Shown here one piece after another: positions 1 to 5,832 of a stretch of DNA of 6,911 bases; positions within the stretch are counted from its first letter, which is position 1, and each line of letters opens with the position of its first letter. The position numbers and the translations under genes are program-made. The DNA lies in the NCBI GenBank assembly GCA_025965395.1, contig JAOPXA010000167.1, positions 1 to 6,911 of the forward strand, given 5' to 3'. Below the pieces are notes generated by a model. The model saw only the letters and a list, made by a program, of their open reading frames with translations. It was not told where the DNA came from and ran no database searches. Source of the DNA: Nocardioidaceae bacterium. GTDB lineage: Bacteria; Actinomycetota; Actinomycetes; Propionibacteriales; Nocardioidaceae.

Positions 1-147
1 CACCTGCTGATCCACGCCAAAAAACTATTCGTCAACACCGACGGACACCGCGGATTCGAATTCGCCCGCAACAACCAACCACACTGGAAACACCACACCC
101 AACAAGCACTCGCCACCACCCGCGACAAACACACCCTCGCCGCATAA
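1..147 (+). CDS. C-terminal end of a probable HNH endonuclease (DUF222/13E12-like), 5' part outside window
   Basis: The frame is open from the first base to a TAA at 145-147, giving 48 residues that start HLLIHAKKLF and end DKHTLAA. The pattern His-x-x-x-His, then a DG turn, then GFEF and a basic, polar tail resembles the end of DUF222/HNH ('13E12 repeat') nucleases of actinobacteria, in which the last HNH histidines are followed by a short beta-strand and a 'W/F-x-F' segment. The HNH core would lie to the left and cannot be seen, so the family call is inference. Codon choice is unusual: all four lysines are AAA, all three glutamines are CAA, and glycine is GGA where polA and the liv genes mostly use AAG, CAG and GGC. 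The gene converges on polA, with 32 bases between the two stops. It could be another protein with a similar tail. Confidence 0.5.
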   Translation, partial: HLLIHAKKLFVNTDGHRGFEFARNNQPHWKHHTQQALATTRDKHTLAA

Positions 148-150
148 ACA

Positions 151-161
151 CGGCTTCGCCG
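151..161. terminator. Weak hairpin between convergent stops
   Basis: CGGC-TTC-GCCG can fold into a 4-bp stem with a 3-base loop in the 32-base gap between the HNH-like gene and polA. On the minus strand it is followed by TGTTT, a poor U-tract. It is the only hairpin candidate in the gap and may be a minor bidirectional terminator. The short stem makes the call weak. Confidence 0.2.
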
Positions 162-179
162 CATCCGCGGGTTCAGCTT

Positions 180-2855
180 CTAGTGCCCTGCCTCATACCA
201 AGTCGGACCGACCCCGACGGACACATCGAGCGGCACGGTGAGTTCAACCGCGGCGCCCATCCGGTCGCGCACCAGCTGTTCCAACTGCTCTCGCTCACCC
301 GGGGCTGTCTCGAATACAAGCTCGTCATGGACCTGCAGCAGCATGCGCGACGTCAGGTCGGAAGCCGAGATAGCTTCGTCGACCCGCAGCATTGCGAGCT
401 TGATGATGTCGGCCGCAGAGCCCTGAATGGGCGCATTGAGCGCCATCCGCTCGGCCATCTCGCGGCGCTGTCGGTTGTCGCTGTTGAGGTCGGGCAGATA
501 ACGGCGCCGGCCAAGGATCGTTTCGGTGTAGCCCGTGTGCCGAGCCTCGTCGACGATGCCGGCGAGGTAGTCCCGCACTCCCCCGAACCTCGTGAAGTAG
601 TCGTCCATCAAGACCTGGGCTTCGCCCGTCGAGATGCTCAGCTGTTGGCTGAGCCCGTATGCCGAGAGTCCATACGCCAGCCCGTAGTTCATAGCCTTGA
701 TCTTGCTGCGCATCTCGCTCGTGATGGCATCCGCCGGAGTGGCGAAGACGCGCGATGCCATGAAGCTGTGGAAGTCCATGCCCGAATGGAAGGCTTCGAT
801 GAGCGAAGCGTCCTGCGACAGGTGAGCCATGATCCGCATCTCGATCTGGCTGTAGTCAGCAGTCAGAAGCTCGACGAAGCCCGCGCCGACCCGGAACGCT
901 CCGCGAATCCGGCGACCAGATTCGGTACGGATCGGGATGTTCTGCAGATTGGGGTCAGCTGAGCTGAGCCGGCCTGTTGCCGCGATCGTCTGGTAGAACG
1001 TCGTATGAATCCGACCATCGTCGGCGATGGTCTTTTGCAGGCCCTCGATGGTCTGCTTCAGCCGCGTGACGTCACGGTGGTCGAGTAGATGCGACAGGAA
1101 CGGATGCTGCGTCTTGGCGAACAAAGTCTGCAAAGCATCCGCATCGGTCGTGTAGCCCGTCTTGGTGCGCTTGGTCTTCGGCATGTCGAGCTCGTCGAAC
1201 AAGATCACTTGCAGCTGTTTGGGCGAGCCGAGGTTGACTTCTTTGCCGATCACGGCGTACGCCGCCTGCGCGGCAGCCTGGGCACGTTCGCTGAACTCGC
1301 CGTGCAGCTCAGCGAGATAGTCGCGATCGACAGCGATGCCGGTGGCCTCCATCACGGCAAGCACATGGAGCAGGGGGAGCTCGAGACTGGCGATCAAGTC
1401 ACGCCCATTGACCTCGCCGAGCTCGGCGTCGAGCGCGACCGACAGCTCCAGCAAAGTGCGCGCACGAGCCATCGCCGTGTCGGCACCGGCCGAGTCTTCG
1501 TCGAGCGTCAATTGACCCGATGGCGTGCTTTCACCCTTGAGCTCGCGCTGGAGATAGCGCATCGAAAGATCACCGAGGTCGTATGAGCGTTGATCGGGTC
1601 GCACCAGGTAGGCCGCGAGCGCCGTGTCCGCATCGAGACCGGCGAGCTCCCAGCCCTGAGCCCTTAATGCGTGCAGCCGCGGCTTAGCGTCGTGAAGCAC
1701 TTTGGGCCGTGCAGGATCGGTCAACCATACGGAGAGGGCGGCTTCGTCTTCGGCACTGATGATGGCGATGTCGACATAAGCAGCGGGCCCCGAAGACGTG
1801 GCGAACGCGATCGCATCGACGCGCCCGTCCGACGGCGTCAGGACACCCGTGATCTCAAGTCCCACAGGTGTGCCAGGCGTCGTATGGGTCTCGAGCCACG
1901 CGCCGACCTGTCCCGGCAACAGGATCGCGCCTTCGACATCGAAACCATCGTCAGCTTGCGGCTCTTCACCGGCGACGTTGGCCAGCAGCCGTTCGCGCAG
2001 CACCTGGAACTCGAGACTGTCGAAGACATTGTGGACTCGGTCGCGGTCCCACATCGTGCGCGCCAGGTCATCGGTCGTCACGCCGAGATCGAGGTCACGC
2101 ACGAGGGCGTTGATCTGCCGATTGCGGAGCACCGCATCGATGTGTCCACGAAGATTGTCGCCCGTCTTGCCCGGTATCTCGTCTGCGCGGTTGAGCAACT
2201 CGGCCAACGATCCGAACTGGTTGAGCCACTTGGCCGCTGTCTTGTCACCCACAAGAGGCACACCCGGCAGGTTGTCACTCTTCTCACCGACCAGCGCAGC
2301 AAGCTCGGGGTACTGAGCGGGCGGAATGCCGTATTTCTCCTGGACAGCAGCCGGAGTCATCCGCGCGAGATCAGACACGCCCCGCTTGGGATACAAGATC
2401 GTGGTGTGATCCGTCACCAGCTGGAACGAGTCCCGGTCACCCGACACGATCAGGGTGTCGAGCCCAGCGGCCTCGGCTTGGGTCGTCAACGTGGCGATGA
2501 CGTCATCGGCCTCGAAGCCGGGCTTTTCGAACACCGGAATGTTGAGCGCCTCGAGGACCTCTTTGATGAGCGGAATCTGGCTACGAAACTCATCCGGGGT
2601 GACGGCGCGGCCGGCCTTGTACTCCGGGTAGGCGTCCATCCGGAACGTTTGGCGGGAGACGTCGAAGGCCACGGCCACGTGGGTCGGTTCCTCGTCGCGA
2701 AGAACGTTGATCAGCATGGAGATAAATCCGTAGACCGCGTTGGTGGGCTGCCCCGTCGTCGTCGCGAAGTTTTCGACAGGAAGGGCAAAGTAAGCGCGAA
2801 AAGCCACCGAATGGCCGTCGATGAGAAGCAGGGTCGGCTTGGTTGGTGCAGTCAC
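180..2855 (-). CDS. polA: DNA polymerase I (5' nuclease + inactive exonuclease + polymerase)
   Basis: This 891-residue protein is a complete Pol I, the repair polymerase that fills gaps and removes Okazaki primers. The 5' nuclease domain spans about 1-295, with acidic metal ligands at D13, D65, E115, D117, D118, D140, D142 and D194, and the helix-hairpin-helix GVPLVGDKTA at 198-207. Residues about 305-475 occupy the place of the 3'-5' exonuclease but lack its acidic residues (GLEITG at 332-337, HDAKPR at 388-393), so it should not proofread. The polymerase domain has TGRLSS (627-632), DPNLQNIP (634-641), motif A DYSQIEMR (667-674), motif B with R716, K720, Y724 and Y728, and motif C HDE (843-845), giving catalytic aspartates D667 and D844. 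The start codon is GTG at 2853-2855 with only a distant GGGA 11 bases upstream. The GNAT stop is 5 bases upstream, which suggests translational coupling. The stop is TAG at 180-182. Confidence 0.98.
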   Translation of the reverse strand: MTAPTKPTLLLIDGHSVAFRAYFALPVENFATTTGQPTNAVYGFISMLINVLRDEEPTHVAVAFDVSRQTFRMDAYPEYKAGRAVTPDEFRSQIPLIKEVLEALNIPVFEKPGFEADDVIATLTTQAEAAGLDTLIVSGDRDSFQLVTDHTTILYPKRGVSDLARMTPAAVQEKYGIPPAQYPELAALVGEKSDNLPGVPLVGDKTAAKWLNQFGSLAELLNRADEIPGKTGDNLRGHIDAVLRNRQINALVRDLDLGVTTDDLARTMWDRDRVHNVFDSLEFQVLRERLLANVAGEEPQADDGFDVEGAILLPGQVGAWLETHTTPGTPVGLEITGVLTPSDGRVDAIAFATSSGPAAYVDIAIISAEDEAALSVWLTDPARPKVLHDAKPRLHALRAQGWELAGLDADTALAAYLVRPDQRSYDLGDLSMRYLQRELKGESTPSGQLTLDEDSAGADTAMARARTLLELSVALDAELGEVNGRDLIASLELPLLHVLAVMEATGIAVDRDYLAELHGEFSERAQAAAQAAYAVIGKEVNLGSPKQLQVILFDELDMPKTKRTKTGYTTDADALQTLFAKTQHPFLSHLLDHRDVTRLKQTIEGLQKTIADDGRIHTTFYQTIAATGRLSSADPNLQNIPIRTESGRRIRGAFRVGAGFVELLTADYSQIEMRIMAHLSQDASLIEAFHSGMDFHSFMASRVFATPADAITSEMRSKIKAMNYGLAYGLSAYGLSQQLSISTGEAQVLMDDYFTRFGGVRDYLAGIVDEARHTGYTETILGRRRYLPDLNSDNRQRREMAERMALNAPIQGSAADIIKLAMLRVDEAISASDLTSRMLLQVHDELVFETAPGEREQLEQLVRDRMGAAVELTVPLDVSVGVGPTWYEAGH

Positions 2856-2860
2856 AGTCG

Positions 2861-3463
2861 TTAGATTCCCGAGTCGATCTGGCGACGCCGCAGCGTGCGC
2901 CGTACGGCGATGAGCTTGCCCGTGTCGCGTGAGTTGGTTGCCTTGGACGCGAATCGTGAGCGCAACATACTGACCTGTGCGGCGCGAATCGTGGAGACCT
3001 GACCGAACCCGAGCTTGGCCAGGAACCTGTTGGGCTCACGAGAATGAGCGGCAGAAACCGTCAGCACGATGTCGCAGTTCTTCTCTTCCGCCCAGTGGAC
3101 TGCCGCCGACAACAAGGTCGACGCCACCAGCTTGCGGCGCCACTCTGGACGTACCTCAAGCTCGGTCACGATCATGACGCGTGTCAGGTGGATCGGAGTC
3201 AGCGTGCCAAGAAATCCAGAAAGCATCCCGATGACCTCGTCATCAACCGCAGCCACCAACAACCGACGTGTGGGGTCATCGACACGCATCTTGATCGCGG
3301 TCGCCGCTTCTTCAATGTCGGGCTCACGCCACATCACGTGGGGGCTGAGTACCTCAGAGCCCTTGTCGCGCGCCGCACCCGCATTGATGCGCCACAGCGA
3401 GACCAGAGCCTCGGCGTCATCGGGTGTCGCATCACGGACGACAACAGGCAGCCGTGTGGCCAT
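2861..3463 (-). CDS. GNAT-family N-acetyltransferase
   Basis: This 200-residue protein has the GNAT fold outline. An N-terminal strand and helix (VVVRDATPDDAEALVSLW, 7-24) leads into a strand around LLVAAVDDEVIGMLSG (68-83), then motif A (VTELEVRPEWRRKLVAS, 99-115) with a helix to about 127, and the closing FLAKLGF (147-153). Such enzymes move an acetyl group from acetyl-CoA to an amine; the acceptor cannot be told from sequence. The acetyl-CoA loop is R-R-K-L-V-A (109-114) instead of the usual Q/R-x-x-G-x-G/A, so the first glycine is lost. I chose ATG at 3461-3463 because GGGAGG sits 5 bases upstream; an in-frame TTG 18 bases further up overlaps that site. The C-terminus is basic (RRTLRRR). 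The gene ends in TAA 5 bases before polA and probably shares its transcript. It is transcribed divergently from the DUF554 gene. Confidence 0.85.
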   Translation of the reverse strand: MATRLPVVVRDATPDDAEALVSLWRINAGAARDKGSEVLSPHVMWREPDIEEAATAIKMRVDDPTRRLLVAAVDDEVIGMLSGFLGTLTPIHLTRVMIVTELEVRPEWRRKLVASTLLSAAVHWAEEKNCDIVLTVSAAHSREPNRFLAKLGFGQVSTIRAAQVSMLRSRFASKATNSRDTGKLIAVRRTLRRRQIDSGI

Positions 3464-3468
3464 AGGTG

Positions 3469-3474
3469 CCTCCC
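3469..3474 (-). promoter_or_regulatory. Shine-Dalgarno site fixing the GNAT start
   Basis: On the minus strand the bases read GGGAGG, five bases before ATG at 3463-3461. This is the strongest ribosome binding site on this strand. It favours the ATG over the upstream in-frame TTG (3481-3479), which would place the site inside the coding region. Confidence 0.75.
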
Positions 3475-3571
3475 ATGTCAAGATTGCCGGGCCATTGGAT
3501 CGCTTGAGTGTTACGCAGCAGACACACTACGCCCGATAGTTGAACGATCATCATCGAGTCAGAAGCGGTTG
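3475..3571. promoter_or_regulatory. Divergent intergenic region, presumed back-to-back promoters
   Basis: The gap between the GNAT start and the DUF554 start must carry the promoters for both directions, if neither gene is read from further away. On the plus strand GATAGT at 3535-3540 matches four of six bases of a -10 box, with a poor -35 (TACGCA at 3512-3517, 17-base spacer). On the minus strand a TAGTGT at 3524-3529 fits TANNNT, also without a good -35. Neither is convincing alone; the divergent layout is the main support. Confidence 0.3.
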
Positions 3572-3583
3572 AAAGGAACAACG

Positions 3584-4342
3584 ATGTTCATCGGCATCGG
3601 CACGGTCACCAACGTCGCAACGATCGTGGTAGGAAGCGGGCTAGGACTCCTCATCGGACACCGGCTGCGCGAGTCGACCCGATCACTGGTCACCGATGCT
3701 CTGGGCCTCGTCACGCTCCTGATTGCAGCCCAAGCCGCCATGGCCGTGAGCGACCCTCGACTGACCGCGGAAGTTCCGCGTGGAGCCGCCATCTTGATCG
3801 TGTTGGGTGCCTTGGCGTTCGGCGGCATTGTCGGTTCAGCTCTCGGCATTGAAGCTCGCCTTGAGTCCCTGGGCGGCTGGCTGCAAGGCAGATTCACTCG
3901 CCCCACCCCTCCCGGGACCCAACCGCCCACGCATACCTTCGTCGAAGGTTTCGTGACCAGCTCACTCGTCTTTTGCGTGGGGCCCCTCACGATCCTGGGA
4001 TCCCTCAACGAGGGTCTGGGCCAAGGCGCAGACCAGTTGATCTTGAAGTCAGTGCTGGACGGGTTTGCCGCACTGGCCTTCGCCGCGTCCCTAGGCATCG
4101 GCGTGATGGCCTCAGCTCTGTCAGTCGGTGTCATTCAAGGCACCCTGACAGTCCTTGGCGTGGTGCTCGGTTCCTTCGTACCTGACGCCCACGTCGTAGC
4201 CATGACGGCAACCGGCGGACTCATCCTCGTAGGGGTTGCCTTCAAACTCTTGCAACTCAGGACCATCGCCGTGGGCAACCTCTTGCCGGCCTTGATCCTG
4301 GCACCGGTGCTCACTCAGGTTGCCGTCATGATCGGCCCCTGA
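3584..4342 (+). CDS. DUF554 family integral membrane protein (YqgA/YdfK-like)
   Basis: This 252-residue, very hydrophobic protein matches my recollection of the DUF554 family. It begins with FIGIGTVTNVATIVVGSGLG, close to the family start 'iGt-x-x-N-x-x-x-v-x-x-G-x-x-G'. It has GGIVGSALGIEARLESLG (80-97), the signature block FVEGFVTSSLVFCVGPLTILGS (split across 119-140), KSVLDGFAALAFAASLGIGV (155-174), MTATGG (207-212) and NLLPALILAP (232-241). I count roughly seven to eight membrane segments, with a Pro/Thr-rich hydrophilic loop at about 103-118. The substrate of the family is unknown; a transport role is inference. ATG at 3584 is preceded by AAAGGA with a 6-base spacer. The frame is open further upstream, but that part is antisense to the GNAT gene and is not needed. 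Length is near the family norm. The next gene, livH, begins 131 bases downstream and seems to be a separate unit. Confidence 0.88.
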   Translation: MFIGIGTVTNVATIVVGSGLGLLIGHRLRESTRSLVTDALGLVTLLIAAQAAMAVSDPRLTAEVPRGAAILIVLGALAFGGIVGSALGIEARLESLGGWLQGRFTRPTPPGTQPPTHTFVEGFVTSSLVFCVGPLTILGSLNEGLGQGADQLILKSVLDGFAALAFAASLGIGVMASALSVGVIQGTLTVLGVVLGSFVPDAHVVAMTATGGLILVGVAFKLLQLRTIAVGNLLPALILAPVLTQVAVMIGP

Positions 4343-4426
4343 GAGGGTGTCTGCAATACGTTGATCGACGAAACAAACTAGTTACTCGCGCGTTCGCTCT
4401 GTGACCCCAATGACACACGCAAGGGC

Positions 4427-4432
4427 TATGCT
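4427..4432 (+). promoter_or_regulatory. Candidate -10 element for the liv operon
   Basis: TATGCT lies 41 bases before the livH start codon in the 131-base gap after the DUF554 gene and fits TANNNT. It would give a leader of about 34 bases. No good -35 sits at 17-18 bases; GTGACC at 4401-4406 resembles TTGACC but is about 20 bases away. I saw no clear terminator after the DUF554 stop, so read-through is possible. Confidence 0.3.
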
Positions 4433-4462
4433 CCCGTGAACGTCACAACCAAACAACCCGAC

Positions 4463-4467
4463 AGGAG
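4463..4467 (+). promoter_or_regulatory. Shine-Dalgarno site fixing the GTG start of livH
   Basis: AGGAG lies six bases before GTG at 4474-4476. This supports the start that includes the signal peptide and extracytoplasmic domain. A start at the permease core (around codon 150) would remove the most unusual part of the protein. Confidence 0.8.
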
Positions 4468-4473
4468 TCAAGC

Positions 4474-5814
4474 GTGCGACTGCGACTAGCGGCACTCTTT
4501 GCACTTGCGATGGGGATCATTCTCCTCGCGGCCGGAACGCCTTCCTTTGCCGCAGAGACCGCCACACCCGCCACCCCCACCGCATCCGCGGGAGCACCTG
4601 CGGACAGCGCATACAGCCTGGTGGCGACGCTCAAGGACCTCCGCGGCGCTGCAACTCCCGCCGACGGCAAACCGGTTCCGGGTGTGACGATCACGGTCGA
4701 AGACTCCAAAGGGGCCGAAGTCGGAAGTGGCGTCAGCGATGCTGCTGGCAAGGTCTCGATCCCTCTTCCGAGCGCTGGCAAGTTCACGGCCACGCTTGAT
4801 GAGAAATCGCTCCCAGAGGGCACGTCGCTCAGCGGCAAGACCGGCAATTCCCGCACCTTCCAGGTCCTTCAAGAGGGCCCCACGTTCCTCCAGTTCCCGA
4901 TCGGCAACGAACCTCCCAAGCAGACCGGCAAGGTCGAGCGGCTCATTGATGGTTCGGTTTCCGGCATCAAGTTCGGCTTGATCATCGCCTTGGCCGCACT
5001 CGGTCTCTCCTTGATCTTCGGCACGACCGGCCTGACCAACTTCGCCCACGGCGAATTGATCACGTTCGGTGCCCTGGTCGCCTACGGATTCAACCGCGGT
5101 ATGGGCATGACGCTGATCCTCGCCGGCGTCCTGGCGGTCATCGTGTCTGGCTTCTTCGGCTATGCCAACGAACGATTGCTGTGGCGACCTTTGCGCAAAC
5201 GGGGCACGGGTCTCGTCGCCATGATGATCGTCTCGATCGGCCTCGGCTTGTTCCTGCGCAACATCTACCAGTACGTCTTCGGCGGTGGCACGAAGTCGTA
5301 CGACCAGTACGTCGACCAGATCGCGCACACGTTCGGCCCGATCCACCTGGCCAACAAGGAGATCGCGATCATGCTGATCTCGGTCGTGACCATCGCGATC
5401 ACATGTGTGGCCTTGGTCAAGACCCGCATCGGCAAGGCGACACGTGCGGTTGCCGACAACCCGGCCCTCGCTTCCTCCTCGGGCATGCGTGTCGATGGCG
5501 TCATCGCCGCCGTATGGATCTTCGGCGGCGCCATCACCGGCCTGTCGGGGGTGCTGCTCGGGGTTGATCAGCAGGTCGACTTCCAGATGGGCTTCAAGCT
5601 CCTCTTGCTCGTCTTCGCCGCGACCACCCTTGGCGGTCTCGGCACGACGTGGGGTGCGCTGATCGGCAGCATCGTTGTCGGCCTGATGGTCGAGGTCTCG
5701 CCGGTGCTCGGCGTACCGTCCGAACTCAAGTACGTCACCGCGCTCGTGGTGCTGATCCTGATCTTGCTCGTCAGACCCCAGGGAATTCTGGGCCGTCGTG
5801 AGCGCGTCGGTTAA
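4474..5814 (+). CDS. livH: LivH-type branched-chain amino acid ABC permease with secreted N-terminal domain
   Basis: The protein has 446 residues, about 150 more than a usual LivH. Residues 1-26 look like a signal peptide (R2, R4, hydrophobic 5-20, likely cut after SFA-26). A Thr/Ala/Pro-rich linker (28-46) follows, then a beta-rich stretch to about 140 with GKPVPGVTITVEDSKG (65-80) and SDAAGKVSIPLPSAGKFTATL (split across 88-108), typical of carboxypeptidase-regulatory-like or Ig-like folds. The permease core (about 153-446) has the LivH marks FGTTGLTNFAHGELITFGAL (182-201), the ATPase-contact loop TRIGKATRAVADNPALASSSGM (split across 317-338), AATTLGGLGTTWGALIG (382-398) and RPQGILG (434-440), with about eight membrane spans. 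It should pair with LivM to import leucine, isoleucine, valine or related solutes. GTG start with AGGAG six bases upstream. The livM gene follows after 18 bases. Substrate is inferred from family; urea or amide transporters are close relatives. Confidence 0.92.
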   Translation: MRLRLAALFALAMGIILLAAGTPSFAAETATPATPTASAGAPADSAYSLVATLKDLRGAATPADGKPVPGVTITVEDSKGAEVGSGVSDAAGKVSIPLPSAGKFTATLDEKSLPEGTSLSGKTGNSRTFQVLQEGPTFLQFPIGNEPPKQTGKVERLIDGSVSGIKFGLIIALAALGLSLIFGTTGLTNFAHGELITFGALVAYGFNRGMGMTLILAGVLAVIVSGFFGYANERLLWRPLRKRGTGLVAMMIVSIGLGLFLRNIYQYVFGGGTKSYDQYVDQIAHTFGPIHLANKEIAIMLISVVTIAITCVALVKTRIGKATRAVADNPALASSSGMRVDGVIAAVWIFGGAITGLSGVLLGVDQQVDFQMGFKLLLLVFAATTLGGLGTTWGALIGSIVVGLMVEVSPVLGVPSELKYVTALVVLILILLVRPQGILGRRERVG

Positions 5815-5832
5815 CCGAGGATAGGAACCAAT

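Noticed and set aside
161..177. GCATCCGCGGG repeated near 4581 in livH
   Set aside because: An 11-base match in GC-rich DNA, in an intergenic gap and in a coding linker; flanks do not match, so chance is the best explanation.
183..962. Long open frame on the plus strand across the 3' half of polA
   Set aside because: It is the antisense shadow of the GC-rich polA frame. Its translation is rich in Arg, His and Asp with no recognisable domain, and polA is unambiguous.
1671..2864. 397-codon open frame on the plus strand opposite polA
   Set aside because: Same antisense effect of high GC third positions. It has no fold-like pattern and lies fully over the conserved 5' nuclease domain of polA.
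3464..3481. TTG start for the GNAT protein, six residues upstream
   Set aside because: It would overlap the GGGAGG ribosome binding site, which is ideally spaced for the ATG at 3463-3461.
3545..3556. CGATCATCATCG near-palindrome upstream of DUF554 as an operator
   Set aside because: Only four paired bases per arm around a mismatched centre; too short to separate from chance in this sequence.
3044..3583. Upstream in-frame extension of the DUF554 gene (180 codons)
   Set aside because: It runs antisense through the GNAT gene, is basic and low in hydrophobic residues, and the family-typical N-terminus with a ribosome binding site begins at 3584.
4361..4384. TTGATC as a -35 box for the liv operon
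   Set aside because: No acceptable -10 box falls 16-18 bases downstream; TAGTTA at 4379-4384 is only 12 bases away.
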